Under the pieces are notes generated by a model. It did no database searches, was not told where the DNA came from, and worked only from the letters and a program-made list of their open reading frames with translations. This document shows, in pieces, positions 33,604 through 42,872 of a stretch of DNA of 64,000 nt. Both the position numbers and the translations under genes were made by a program. This DNA comes from Marinibacterium sp050389775. GTDB taxonomy: Bacteria > Pseudomonadota > Alphaproteobacteria > Rhodobacterales > Rhodobacteraceae. Every line of letters starts with the position of its first letter. The first letter of the stretch is position 1. Where the stretch lies: positions 2,914,001 to 2,978,000 of the forward strand of contig NZ_CP177144.1 of the NCBI RefSeq assembly GCF_050389775.1, read 5' to 3'.

Positions 33604-34644
33604 TCATGAAATCCGGATGCGCGGGTTGAGGTAGACATAGCCGATGTCGGAAATCAGCTGTGTCAGCAGCACGACAAAGACCGACACGACCGACACGCCC
33701 AGCAGCAGCTCGATGTCGTTGTTGCCGGCGGCCTGCACCAGCACCCAGCCAAAGCCCTTGTAGTTGAACAGGGTCTCGACGATGACCACGCCGTTCAGCA
33801 GCCAGGGCACCTGCAGCATGATCACGGTGAACGGCGCGATCAGCGCGTTGCGCAGGGCGTGTTTCAGCACGATGTTGGGAAAGCTCACGCCCTTGAGCCG
33901 GGCGGTGCGGATGTACTGGGCGGTCATGACCTCGGCCATCGAGGCCCGGGTCATCCGGGCGATATAGCCCATGCCGTACAGCGAGATGGTCAGCACCGGC
34001 AGGAAGAAGTTCTCGAATGTCGGGTTCTCCATGGCCGAGGTCGCCGTGCCCTTGAACCATTTCAGCCCGACGGTCGACGACGTGAAGACCGCGATGAAGA
34101 TCACCCCCGAGACGTATTCCGGCGTGGCCGTGGTCAGGATCGACACGGTCGACAGGCCCCGGTCGAGGCCCGAGCCTTCCTTCATGCCGGCCAGCACGCC
34201 GATCAGCAGGGCGCAGGGCACCATCAGGACCATGACCCAGAACATCAGGATGCCGGTCAGGCCCAGCCGCTTGGCGACGATCGGGCCGACATCGTCCTTG
34301 AAGACCGTCGAATAGCCCCAGTAGCCCTGCAGGATGCCGCAATAGCGCGGGGCGTCGTCGGCCGTGTCGCCCCGGATGCAGCGTCCGGTCGGGCCGTCGT
34401 CGGTCTGGCGCGTCCAGCCGGGGGTGACGCCCAGCCACTGGCCATAGCGCATCACCATCGGCCCGCCATAGCCGTTGTTGTCCAGCCAGCTGGCCACGGC
34501 CTCGTCGGACATGCGGAAATTGCCCTGGGTCTTGGCCAGTTTCTCGAGGTTGGGATGCAGGTTGGTCAGGCAGAAGACGATGAAGGTCAGGCAAAGTGCC
34601 GTCAGCAACATCACCCCCATGCGTCGCAGGATGAAGACTCCCAT
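33604..34644 (-). CDS. Peptide-type ABC transporter permease (DppB/OppB-like)
   Basis: 346 residues. It starts with the OppB-type helix ILRRMGVMLLTALCLTFIVF. A large periplasmic loop (about 30-125) holds two cysteines (C88 and C102 by rough count). Membrane helices follow with the coupling loop EVMTAQYIRTARLKGVS near residue 235 and the NYKGFGWVLVQAA block near 300. It pairs with the DppC-like subunit to form the channel. It lies 112 bp after the binding-protein gene, with a strong hairpin in the gap. Confidence 0.92.
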   Translation of the reverse strand: MGVFILRRMGVMLLTALCLTFIVFCLTNLHPNLEKLAKTQGNFRMSDEAVASWLDNNGYGGPMVMRYGQWLGVTPGWTRQTDDGPTGRCIRGDTADDAPRYCGILQGYWGYSTVFKDDVGPIVAKRLGLTGILMFWVMVLMVPCALLIGVLAGMKEGSGLDRGLSTVSILTTATPEYVSGVIFIAVFTSSTVGLKWFKGTATSAMENPTFENFFLPVLTISLYGMGYIARMTRASMAEVMTAQYIRTARLKGVSFPNIVLKHALRNALIAPFTVIMLQVPWLLNGVVIVETLFNYKGFGWVLVQAAGNNDIELLLGVSVVSVFVVLLTQLISDIGYVYLNPRIRIS

Positions 34645-34718
34645 CGTGCCCCTTTTCGGTCAGGCTGGTCCGGTTGCGTCATGCAATCCGGGGACTGGCG
34701 GTCGCGCCGTCGAGGCGA

Positions 34719-34746
34719 CGGGGCCGGCCCTTGCGGACCGGCCCCG
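34719..34746 (-). terminator. Intercistronic hairpin after the binding-protein gene
   Basis: CGGGGCCGG (34719-34727) and CCGGCCCCG (34738-34746) are perfect complements with a 10-base loop. It lies 11 bases after the stop of the substrate-binding protein gene and before the permeases. Without a T-run it looks like a 3'-stabilising or partial-termination element. Confidence 0.55.
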
Positions 34747-34756
34747 GTAAAACGGC

Positions 34757-36421
34757 TCAGGAGGCCAGCGCCCACTTGTAGTGGTGATGCTCGAAGGCGA
34801 CGTGCTGTTCGGTGCCCAGCAGGCCCTCGCGGCCGTGGCGGTAGAGCGAGCGCCAGTAGGGCTGGATGGTCACGCCCTCTTCCTGGATCAGCTCTTCGCC
34901 GCGCTTGGCGATCTCGCGGCGCTTGTCGGCATCGGCGATGGCCAGCGCCTCTTCGAGCAGGGCGTCGAACTCGGCATTTTCCCAGCCGAACTCGTTCCAG
35001 GCCTCGCCCGAGCGATAGGCCAGCGCCCAGATCTGCACGCCCAGCGGCCGGTGGTTCCAGTTGGTCGAGCTGAACGGGTACTTGGTCCAGTCGTTCCAGA
35101 AGGTCGACCCGGGCAGCACGGTGCGCTTGACCTGGAAACCGGCGTCGCGCATCTGCGCGGCCACGGCATCGGTGGTGTTCTTGCGCCAGTCGTCGTCGAT
35201 CGAGATGATCTCGTGCTCGAAATCCATCATCCCGGCGTCTTCCATCAGCGCCTTGGCGGCCGCCGGATCGGCGGTCTGGGCCGGCAGTTCGGCATATTCG
35301 GGATGGATCGGGCCGACATGGTGGTTCTCGGCCACCGCGCCGCGGTTGCCATAGCCCAGCTCCAGGCAGACGGCATTGTCGACGGCCTTCTGGATGGCCT
35401 GGCGCACGCGCTTGTCGGCATAGGGCTTGACGCCGTTGACCTCGGCCAGCTGGTTGGGCCGGATCACCAGGGTCGACATGGTCACGACCTCGGATTTCAC
35501 GAAGCCCAGGGCATCCATGACATCGATGAATTCACCGACGGATTCATGGACCATGTCCACTTCTTCCGATTCCAGCGCGGCCAGCCAGGACGAGGGGTCG
35601 GTGCCGAAATCGATGTATTCGATGCGGTCCAGGTAGGGCCCGCCATAGATCTCGCTGCCCCACCATTCGTGGTCGCCGTTGCGCACCAGCGTGCATTTCA
35701 CGCCGACTTCCAGCTCTTCGACCAGGTAGGGGCCGGTGCCGACATTGGCGGTGTAATCGTCGTTCTGGAACGTCGAATGGACCACGGCGGCCGGGTAGTC
35801 GGACATGCCCGCAATGAGCGAGATGTCGGGTTTGGGCAGGTTCAGCTGCACGGTCAGCGGATCGACGATCTCGATCGCGCCCTCCATCACCGTGCCGCTG
35901 TCGGCGTCGATGATCGTGCCAAAGCGCCCGGCCATGGAATTGCCCTCCATGCCCTTGTCGCACCACAGCTCGATGTTGCGCGCCACGTCCTCGGCGGTGA
36001 AATCCTCGCCGTTGTTCCACTTGACGCCCGGCCGCACCTTGAGCGTGTAGACCGTCGCGTCGTCGTTGATCTCCCAGCCTTCCAGCAGCATGCCCCGGAA
36101 GGTGCCGTCGGAATTGTACTCGACCAGGTATTCCAGCGTGCCGCGGGTCTGGTTGCCCATCTCGGACCAGTCGTAGGTCCGCGGGTCCTTGAGCGCGCGC
36201 ACCGACATCTGGCAACGCAGCGTGCCGCCGTCCTGGGGTGTGGGCTGCGCCAGGGCCGGGGCGGGCAGGCCGATCATGCCATAGGCCGCCACGGCCGAGA
36301 CGCCGTACATCGTCGCCCGGGTGAGGAATTCGCGTCGGCTCAGCTTGCCGTCCCGGTATTCACCGGCGTGCATCTCGGCGGCCCAATGCACGGGCTGGCC
36401 GGAGGTCAACGTGTCAGTCAT
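34757..36421 (-). CDS. Peptide-type ABC transporter substrate-binding protein (Tat-exported)
   Basis: 554 residues from ATG 36421; a second ATG six bases upstream abuts the AGGGAG ribosome binding site, so 36421 has the proper spacing. A twin-arginine signal lies at about residues 28-60: LSRREFLTRATMYGVSAVAA then APALA. The mature protein is an SBP_bac_5 fold: LKVRPGVKWNNGEDFTAEDV near 130, TGPYLVEELE near 230, RVRQAIQKAVD near 355. It delivers substrate to the permeases. Tat export implies folding or cofactor assembly in the cytoplasm, or just lineage habit. Confidence 0.92.
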   Translation of the reverse strand: MTDTLTSGQPVHWAAEMHAGEYRDGKLSRREFLTRATMYGVSAVAAYGMIGLPAPALAQPTPQDGGTLRCQMSVRALKDPRTYDWSEMGNQTRGTLEYLVEYNSDGTFRGMLLEGWEINDDATVYTLKVRPGVKWNNGEDFTAEDVARNIELWCDKGMEGNSMAGRFGTIIDADSGTVMEGAIEIVDPLTVQLNLPKPDISLIAGMSDYPAAVVHSTFQNDDYTANVGTGPYLVEELEVGVKCTLVRNGDHEWWGSEIYGGPYLDRIEYIDFGTDPSSWLAALESEEVDMVHESVGEFIDVMDALGFVKSEVVTMSTLVIRPNQLAEVNGVKPYADKRVRQAIQKAVDNAVCLELGYGNRGAVAENHHVGPIHPEYAELPAQTADPAAAKALMEDAGMMDFEHEIISIDDDWRKNTTDAVAAQMRDAGFQVKRTVLPGSTFWNDWTKYPFSSTNWNHRPLGVQIWALAYRSGEAWNEFGWENAEFDALLEEALAIADADKRREIAKRGEELIQEEGVTIQPYWRSLYRHGREGLLGTEQHVAFEHHHYKWALAS

Positions 36422-36611
36422 TCGCATCTCCCTGCGATGGAAAGGGCGGGCGGTGCCGCCATCGCTCGGACCGGGGTCCGTTATCGTTGTATTCCGATGC
36501 CGGGGCCCGGCATCTTCGCGGACCATTCGGCATGGTTTTGGCGGATGCGTCAATGCATCAAACCGAAGCTTCGTGGTCCGTATGCGACATATACCCTGCC
36601 TGAAAACGACA

Positions 36612-37445
36612 TCAACCGGATTGGTGGCGGATCCGCGTGCTGCGCCGCAGCTGGATCGGGCTCTGGTGCGTATGCTGTTGGATGAACCGGGTAAAATAGG
36701 CCGCGCTGCCGAATCCCAGCTGGCTGGCAATGTCCTTGGCCGGCACGTCGGTGTCACACAGCAGCCGCCGCGCGGCATGCAGCAGCCGTTCGGTCAGCAG
36801 GGCGCCGGCGGTCTTGCCGATCTCGGTCTTGCAGACCCGGGTCAGGTGGGTGGGCGTGACATTGAGATAGGTCGCATGTTCGGCCAGGCTGGCGCCCGAG
36901 GCGAAATGCGAGACCAGCCGGCGGCAATAGGCCCGCGACAGGCGCTGGCCGGCGCTGCCGCCGGGCAGGCTGTCGGCCCCGGCCTCGACCTGGCGGCGCA
37001 TCCAGATCGACATCAGCTCGACATGGGCGGCCATGGCGGCCTGGCGCAGCGGCCGGTCCGCCCCCTGTTCGCGCCCGATCGCCTCGAAGAAGCCGGTCAG
37101 CTCGGCCTGGGCGGTGACGTCACGGATGCGCAGGTGGTGGATCTCGGCGGGCATCGACGGCGCGATGCCCTCGGGGATGATCACCGCCTGGCCAAAGACC
37201 TGGCGGTTGAGGTCCAGTGCAAAGAGCGTGCGGGCCGGGATGAACAGCGCGTTGTGCAGGCCAAGCCCCCGGCGCGACCCGTCGATCAGCCCCACGCCCT
37301 GGCCCCGGGTGATCCAGACCAGCAGGTGGTCGGGCCGGTCATGGGCCAGGTCCAGCCGCCAGGCCCCGTCGCGCATGACCTGGGCCAGGCTCAGCGCCTG
37401 GATCCCGGGGGCCGGTGGGTCATGGGCCGTGTAGCTGTGCATCAT
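36612..37445 (-). CDS. AraC family transcriptional regulator
   Basis: 277 residues (start ATG 37445 or the next ATG at 37442). A cupin-like sensory half (about 25-150) is followed by two helix-turn-helix motifs at the C-terminus (about 175-270): SLAEHATYLNVTPTHLTRVCK and DIASQLGFGSAAYFTRFIQQ (regions). It lies upstream of, and reads in the same direction as, the peptide transporter operon with 190 bp between, so it may control that operon. Ligand unknown. Confidence 0.88.
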   Translation of the reverse strand: MMHSYTAHDPPAPGIQALSLAQVMRDGAWRLDLAHDRPDHLLVWITRGQGVGLIDGSRRGLGLHNALFIPARTLFALDLNRQVFGQAVIIPEGIAPSMPAEIHHLRIRDVTAQAELTGFFEAIGREQGADRPLRQAAMAAHVELMSIWMRRQVEAGADSLPGGSAGQRLSRAYCRRLVSHFASGASLAEHATYLNVTPTHLTRVCKTEIGKTAGALLTERLLHAARRLLCDTDVPAKDIASQLGFGSAAYFTRFIQQHTHQSPIQLRRSTRIRHQSG

Positions 37446-37508
37446 CGGCTTTGGTCGGTCGTTTGGTCGGTTGAGCGGGCGCGGCCCGGGGCAGGCGGTC
37501 GGCCCGCC

Positions 37509-38426
37509 TCAGGCGGCGGGATCGTAACGGTGCCAATCCCCCATCCGCGCCCGGAACCAGGTCCGCTGCCGCTTGGCGAACTGACGGGTGGAAATGCTGG
37601 CGCGTTCGCGCGCCGCGTCAAGGGGGATCGCCCCATCCAGCAGCGCGACCAGCTCGGGCACGCCGATTGCCTTGAAGGCGGGCAGGGCGGGATCGTAATC
37701 GCCGCGCATCGCCCGGACCTCGTCCAGCGCGCCGGCATCGAGCATGGCGTCGAACCGCCGGCGGATGCGCGCTTCGAGCCAGTCGCGCCCGGCATCCATC
37801 ACGATCGGCACCGCCCGGTCCAGCGGCAAGAGCGGCGGCGGCGTGTCGTCCTGCCAATCGGCCAGCCCGCGGCCCGTCGCCCGCAGCACCTCCCAGGCGC
37901 GCTGCACCCGGGCCCGGTTGCGCAGGTCGATCCGCCCGGCGGTCGCGGCATCCAGAGCCTCGATCATCGTGTCGAGGTCCAGCGCATCCGCCTCGGCCCG
38001 GATCTCTGGCGAGGTGGGCGGGATCTCGGCCATGCCCTCGGTCAGCGTGCGGAAATAGAGCCCGGTGCCCCCGGTCACGATCGGCCGCGGCCCTTGCCCG
38101 GCCCGGAAGGCCGCGATCAGCGGCGTGATCTCGCGCAGCCATTGGCCGGCCGAATAGGTCTGGCGCCAGTCGACGTGGCCATAAAGCGCGTGCGGCGCGC
38201 GGGCTTCCTCTTCGGCCGAGGGCCGGGCAGTGATCACCCGCCAGCAGCCATAGACCTGGCTGGCATCGGCATTGACCACCACCCCGCCCAGGGATTCGGC
38301 AATGGCCAGCGCCAGCGCCGACTTGCCCGAGGCCGTGGGCCCGGCAATCAGCACCGGCCGGTCGTCGGGAATGGCCGGCAGATCAGCCGGCACCCCGGCC
38401 GGCAGATCCCCGCCCGCCGGGCTCAT
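37509..38426 (-). CDS. miaA: tRNA dimethylallyltransferase MiaA
   Basis: 305 residues. P-loop LIAGPTASGKSALALAIAE (residues 26-44), the NADASQVYGCWRVITARPS block (near 51) with the catalytic Asp, IVTGGTGLYFRTLTEG near 115, and the C-terminal STRQFAKRQRTWFRAR block. Adds dimethylallyl to A37 of tRNAs reading U-starting codons. The N-terminus (PAGGDLPAGVPADLPAIPDD) is a little longer than usual. It is divergent from pyrH, with a 164-bp shared promoter gap. Confidence 0.94.
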   Translation of the reverse strand: MSPAGGDLPAGVPADLPAIPDDRPVLIAGPTASGKSALALAIAESLGGVVVNADASQVYGCWRVITARPSAEEEARAPHALYGHVDWRQTYSAGQWLREITPLIAAFRAGQGPRPIVTGGTGLYFRTLTEGMAEIPPTSPEIRAEADALDLDTMIEALDAATAGRIDLRNRARVQRAWEVLRATGRGLADWQDDTPPPLLPLDRAVPIVMDAGRDWLEARIRRRFDAMLDAGALDEVRAMRGDYDPALPAFKAIGVPELVALLDGAIPLDAARERASISTRQFAKRQRTWFRARMGDWHRYDPAA

Positions 38427-38590
38427 GATGCGCCCCGCATGGGCCCGGCGCCCGATCCCGGCCGTCCCCGGGTCCCGCCATCACCCCGGCCCGGCAGGCC
38501 CGGCGCGCATCGCCGCCAGATCGCATTGAACCTTTGCACGTTTTGCTCCATTTTGCGCAGGACTTTACCCGGCCCGAGGCGGAGCGCAAC

Positions 38591-39370
38591 ATGACCCTTC
38601 CCAGACCCGCAGATGCGACACAGAAACCCAGCGGGCGGAGCAAGCCGCCGGTCGATCCCGACGCGAAGTACCGCCGCGTCATGCTCAAGATCTCGGGCGA
38701 GGCGCTGATGGGCGACCAGGGCTTCGGCCTGCATCCGCCCACCGTCCGCCGCATCGCCGAAGAGGTCCAGTCGGTCCACGAGCTGGGCGTCGAGATCTGC
38801 ATGGTCATCGGCGGGGGCAACATCTTCCGCGGCCTGCAGGGCTCGGCCCAGGGCATGGAACGCACCACGGCCGATTACATGGGCATGCTGGCCACGGTCA
38901 TGAACGCCCTGGCCATGCAATCCGCGCTCGAGGCGCTGCAGATCCACACCCGCGTGATCAGCGCCATCCGCATGGACGAGGTCGCCGAGCCCTACATCCG
39001 CCGCCGCGCCGTCCGCCACCTGGAAAAGAAACGCGTCTGCATCTTTGCCGCCGGCACCGGCAACCCCTATTTCACCACCGACACGGCGGCGACCCTGCGC
39101 GCCAACGAAATGTCCTGCGAAGCCATCCTGATGGGCAAGCAGGTCGACGGGGTCTATGACAAGGACCCCAAGAAACACCCCGATGCCACCCGGTTCGACA
39201 CCATCACCTACAACGAGGCCCTGGTGAAGAACCTTAAGGTCATGGACGCCTCGGCCTTTGCCCTGGCCCGCGACAACGACCTGCCCATCATCGTCTTCTC
39301 GCTGGACGAGCCGGGCGGGTTCAAGGGCATCCTCGCCGGCCGGGGCACCTATACCAAGGTCCACGGCTGA
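38591..39370 (+). CDS. pyrH: UMP kinase PyrH
   Basis: 259 residues from ATG 38591. The amino-acid-kinase fold begins at about residue 28 (KYRRVMLKISGEALMGDQGFG), with VIGGGNIFRG near 74, DYMGMLATVMNALA near 96, TGNPYFTTDTAA near 153 and DGVYDKDP near 193. It makes UDP for nucleotide and envelope-sugar synthesis. The 27-residue N-terminal tail before the fold is Pro/Lys-rich. First gene of the pyrH-frr-uppS-cdsA-dxr-rseP series. Confidence 0.95.
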   Translation: MTLPRPADATQKPSGRSKPPVDPDAKYRRVMLKISGEALMGDQGFGLHPPTVRRIAEEVQSVHELGVEICMVIGGGNIFRGLQGSAQGMERTTADYMGMLATVMNALAMQSALEALQIHTRVISAIRMDEVAEPYIRRRAVRHLEKKRVCIFAAGTGNPYFTTDTAATLRANEMSCEAILMGKQVDGVYDKDPKKHPDATRFDTITYNEALVKNLKVMDASAFALARDNDLPIIVFSLDEPGGFKGILAGRGTYTKVHG

Positions 39371-39380
39371 CACCGCCATT

Positions 39381-39410
39381 GCTGCTTCTTTCTCTTTGAA
39401 AATATCCGGC
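39381..39410 (+). repeat. 3'-end motif, copy 4, downstream of pyrH
   Basis: Reads GCTGCTTCTTTCTCTTTG then AAAATATCCGGC, 10 bp beyond the pyrH stop and in the same sense. The rest of the 198-bp gap to frr holds nothing recognisable. Confidence 0.75.
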
Positions 39411-39568
39411 ACGCCGCCCGCCACCCGGGCCCGCCGCCGCAGAAGAGAGAGAGGCCGCGCCGCTTGCGCCCCCGGTCGCCACGGCGGCCGGCCCATCGCG
39501 AGCCTATACAAGCCCCGGGCGAACCCGCTATAGACGCGAAAAAGCCGCAGGAAGAAGGAGCGGGCAGC

Positions 39569-40132
39569 ATGTCGGACGATTTCGAACTCGACACCGATGA
39601 TCTTCAACGCCGCATGGACGGCGCCATGTCGAACCTCAAGACGGAATTCGCCTCGCTGCGGACGGGCCGGGCCTCGGCCTCGATGCTCGAGCCGGTGATG
39701 GTCGACGCCTATGGCGCGTCCACCCCGATCAACCAGGTCGGCACCGTGAACGTGCCCGAGCCGCGCATGGTCACGATCAACGTCTGGGACAAGGGCCTGG
39801 TCGGCAAGGTCGAAAAGGCCATCCGCGAAAGCGGCCTGGGCATCAACCCGCAGCTCAACGGCACCATCATCATGCTGCCGATCCCCGAGCTGAACGAGGA
39901 ACGCCGCCGCGAGCTGACCAAGGTCGCCGGTCAATATGCCGAACATGCCCGCGTTGCCGTGCGCAACGTGCGCCGCGACGGCATGGACCAGATCAAGAAG
40001 GCCAAGGCCGACGGCATGTCCGAGGATGACCAGAAATTCTGGGAAACCGAAGTGCAGGAACTGACCGACAAGATGATCGCCGCGGTCGACGAGGCGCTCG
40101 AGGTCAAGCAAGCCGAAATCATGCAGGTGTGA
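39569..40132 (+). CDS. frr: Ribosome recycling factor
   Basis: 187 residues from ATG 39569 behind GAAGGAG. Conserved Frr blocks: SLRTGRASASMLEPVMVDAYG near residue 32 (region), INPQLNGTIIMLPIPELNEERR near 93 and KVAGQYAEHARVAVRNVRRD near 122. Normal length. It splits the post-termination ribosome together with EF-G. It overlaps uppS (GTGA). Confidence 0.95.
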   Translation: MSDDFELDTDDLQRRMDGAMSNLKTEFASLRTGRASASMLEPVMVDAYGASTPINQVGTVNVPEPRMVTINVWDKGLVGKVEKAIRESGLGINPQLNGTIIMLPIPELNEERRRELTKVAGQYAEHARVAVRNVRRDGMDQIKKAKADGMSEDDQKFWETEVQELTDKMIAAVDEALEVKQAEIMQV

Positions 40133-40872
40133 CCAGCCAGATGTCGGCAGATCCGGATCCCAGCGCCCAGCACGGGCCCCGTCACGTGGCCATCATCATG
40201 GATGGCAACGGCCGCTGGGCCCAGGCCCGCGGCCGCCCGCGGCTCTTCGGCCATCACGCCGGGGCCAAGCGCGTGCGCGACGTCGTGCAGGCCTGCCCGG
40301 AACTCGGCATCAAGTACCTGACGATCTTTGCCTTCTCGACCGAGAACTGGAAACGCACCCAGGTCGAGGTGGCCGGGCTGATGAGCCTGTTCCGGCGCTA
40401 TATCGCCAAGGAAACCAAGGATCTCTTCTCCGAAGGCATCCGGGTGCATTTCATCGGCGACCGCGACCGGCTCGACCCCAAGCTGGTCGAGCTGATGCGC
40501 GGGCTCGAAGAGATGACCCGCGACAACGACCTGGTCCACCTGACCATCGCGCTGAACTACGGCAGCCGCGACGAGGTCGCCCGGGCGACCAAGCTGCTGG
40601 CCCGCGACGTGGCCCGCGGCGAGCTCGACCCCGAGGATGTCGACGAGGAAACCCTGACGCGCTACCTCGATACCCGCGTGCTGCCCGATCCCGACCTGGT
40701 CATCCGCACCAGCGGCGAGGCGCGGATCTCGAATTTCCTGCTGTGGCAATCGGCCTATGCCGAATATGAATTCGTCGACACGCTCTGGCCCGATTTCACG
40801 CCCGACGAGCTGGCCCGGCTGTGCCGCAACTACGGCAGCCGCGATCGCCGCTTCGGGGCCGTGCGGGCGTGA
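40129..40872 (+). CDS. uppS: Isoprenyl transferase (undecaprenyl diphosphate synthase UppS)
   Basis: 247 residues if begun at GTG 40129, which overlaps the frr stop (GTGA); ATG 40141 is an alternative. The catalytic block HVAIIMDGNGRWAQARGRPR is at about 19-38, followed by HHAGAKRVRD, TIFAFSTENWKRT, the RDNDLVHLTIALNYGSRDE block and PDPDLVIRTSGEARISNFLLWQSAY (region). It builds the lipid carrier for peptidoglycan and polysaccharides. It overlaps cdsA by four bases. Confidence 0.95.
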   Translation: MTSQMSADPDPSAQHGPRHVAIIMDGNGRWAQARGRPRLFGHHAGAKRVRDVVQACPELGIKYLTIFAFSTENWKRTQVEVAGLMSLFRRYIAKETKDLFSEGIRVHFIGDRDRLDPKLVELMRGLEEMTRDNDLVHLTIALNYGSRDEVARATKLLARDVARGELDPEDVDEETLTRYLDTRVLPDPDLVIRTSGEARISNFLLWQSAYAEYEFVDTLWPDFTPDELARLCRNYGSRDRRFGAVRA

Positions 40873-41675
40873 CCGGGGAACCTGCAAAGCCCGCAAAGGG
40901 TCGCTGGTCCGATCTTGCCCTGCGCGTGGCCTCGGGGCTGGTGCTGGCCGGGGTGGGGCTGGGCGCGGTCTGGGCCGGGGGCTGGGTGTTCATCACCTTT
41001 GTCGCCGTGCTGACCGGCATCATCGTCTGGGAACTGGCTGCCATGCTGGCCCCCGAACGGCCGGGCTTTGCCCTGCAGATGGGCGCCATGTCGGGCCTGG
41101 CCTCCTATTGCGCGATCTGGGGGCCGCCGGCGGCGGTCATCCCGACGCTGCTGGTGCCCGTGGTCGTGGGGTACATCACCCTGCCGGACCAGCGCCGGCT
41201 CTTCGTGCCCTTCCTCGTCGTGATCCAGCTGGCCGCATTCGGCATGACCTCGGTGCGCGACGAGTTCGGCTTTGTCTGGATGCTGTGGCTGGTCTGTGTC
41301 GTGGCCGGCACCGACATCGCCGGCTATTTCGCCGGCCGCATCATCGGGGGGCCCAAGCTGTGGCCCCGCCTCAGCCCCAAGAAGACCTGGGCCGGCTCGT
41401 CCGCGGGCTGGATCGTGGCGCTGATCGTGGGCGTGATCTTCATGCGGGTGACCGGCGCCGGGCCCTGGCTGCCGGTGCTGTCGCTGATCACCTCGGTTGC
41501 CTCGCAGGCCGGCGACCTGGCCCAGAGCGCGATCAAGCGCCGGGCCGGGGTCAAGGATTCCGGCGGCCTGCTGCCCGGCCACGGCGGGCTGTTCGACCGG
41601 TTCGACGGCATGGTCGTTGCCTCGGTTCTAGTGCTTGCGGTGATGGAAACGACGGGCTATCCGCCGGGGCCTTAG
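40869..41675 (+). CDS. cdsA: Phosphatidate cytidylyltransferase CdsA
   Basis: 268 residues from GTG 40869, which overlaps the uppS stop (GTGA). About seven to eight membrane helices. The C-terminal signature is complete: SQAGDLAQSAIKRRAGVKDSG near 222 and LLPGHGGLFDRFDGMV near 244. It makes CDP-diacylglycerol for all phospholipids. Slightly shorter than some homologues but with all motifs. Confidence 0.94.
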   Translation: MTGEPAKPAKGRWSDLALRVASGLVLAGVGLGAVWAGGWVFITFVAVLTGIIVWELAAMLAPERPGFALQMGAMSGLASYCAIWGPPAAVIPTLLVPVVVGYITLPDQRRLFVPFLVVIQLAAFGMTSVRDEFGFVWMLWLVCVVAGTDIAGYFAGRIIGGPKLWPRLSPKKTWAGSSAGWIVALIVGVIFMRVTGAGPWLPVLSLITSVASQAGDLAQSAIKRRAGVKDSGGLLPGHGGLFDRFDGMVVASVLVLAVMETTGYPPGP

Positions 41676-41696
41676 GGGATCACGGAACTGGAACGC

Positions 41697-42869
41697 GTGC
41701 GACGTGTAAGCATTCTCGGGGCGACGGGCTCCATCGGACAGAACACCATCGACCTGATCGACCGCGCGCCCGACGCCTTCCGGGTGGTGGCCCTGACCGG
41801 CGGGCGCAACATCGCCCGGCTGGCCGAGGATGCCCGCCGCCTAAAGGCCGAGATCGCCGTCACCGCCCATCCCGAGCTGCTGGATGACCTGCGCGCCGCG
41901 CTGGCCGGCAGCGGGGTCGAGGCGGCCGCCGGGGCGCAGGCGCTCTGCGAGGCCGGCGCGCGCGAGGCCGATTGGGTCATGTCGGCCATTGTCGGGGCGG
42001 CGGGGCTGGCGCCCGGGCTGGCCGCGCTGCAGACCGGGGCCACGCTGGCCCTGGCCAACAAGGAATCGCTGGTCTGCGCCGGGGCGCTGCTGCTGGACAC
42101 CGCGCGGCGCCACGAGGCCCGGCTGCTGCCCGTCGACAGCGAACATTCGGGCATCTTTCAGGCGCTGCGGGGCGAGGACATCGCCGCCGTCGAGCGGATC
42201 ATCATCACCGCCAGCGGCGGGGCATTCCGCGACTGGCCGATCGAGGACCTGGCCCGGGCGACGCTGGACGAGGCCTCAAGCCATCCCAATTGGGCGATGG
42301 GCCAGAGGATCACGATCGACAGCGCGTCCATGTTCAACAAGGCCATGGAAGTCATTGAAACCCGTGAGTTCTTTGGCGTCGAGCCCGATCAGATCGAGGT
42401 CGTCGTGCACCCCGAGTCGCTGGTGCATGCGCTGGTCGGCTACCGCGATGGCGGGCTGATCGCCCATGTCGGGCCGCATGACATGCGCCATGCCATCGGC
42501 TTTGCCCTGAACTGGCCCGAACGCCGCGACCTGCCGGTCGAACGGCTGGACCTGGCCCGGGCCGGCGCGCTGACCTTCCGCGCGCCCGAAGCCGCCCGTT
42601 ATCCCGCGCTGCGGCTGGCCACTGCGGCGATGCAACGCGGGGGCATGGCCGGGGCGGTGTTCAACGCGGCCAAGGAACAGGCGCTGGATGCCTTCATCGC
42701 CGGGCAGATCGGTTTCACGGTGATGGCCGAGATCGTCGAAGAGGTCATGGCCCGACTGGATCGTGATGCGGGCCTCATTGACGCCCCAATGACCCTTGAT
42801 AACGTCACCCGAACTGACCATCTGGCGAGGCAATGCGCCCGAAACGTGATGGCGGAACGAGCAGGATAG
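41697..42869 (+). CDS. dxr: 1-deoxy-D-xylulose 5-phosphate reductoisomerase
   Basis: 390 residues from GTG 41697. NADPH-binding RVSILGATGSIGQNTIDLI at the N-terminus, LANKESLVCAGALL near 122, the metal-binding PVDSEHSGIFQAL near 147, ITASGGAFRDWP near 172, and the conserved HPNWAMGQRITIDSASMFNK region (region near 198). Second step of the non-mevalonate isoprenoid pathway. That it precedes rseP by three bases is the usual order. Confidence 0.95.
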   Translation: MRRVSILGATGSIGQNTIDLIDRAPDAFRVVALTGGRNIARLAEDARRLKAEIAVTAHPELLDDLRAALAGSGVEAAAGAQALCEAGAREADWVMSAIVGAAGLAPGLAALQTGATLALANKESLVCAGALLLDTARRHEARLLPVDSEHSGIFQALRGEDIAAVERIIITASGGAFRDWPIEDLARATLDEASSHPNWAMGQRITIDSASMFNKAMEVIETREFFGVEPDQIEVVVHPESLVHALVGYRDGGLIAHVGPHDMRHAIGFALNWPERRDLPVERLDLARAGALTFRAPEAARYPALRLATAAMQRGGMAGAVFNAAKEQALDAFIAGQIGFTVMAEIVEEVMARLDRDAGLIDAPMTLDNVTRTDHLARQCARNVMAERAG

Positions 42870-42872
42870 ACT

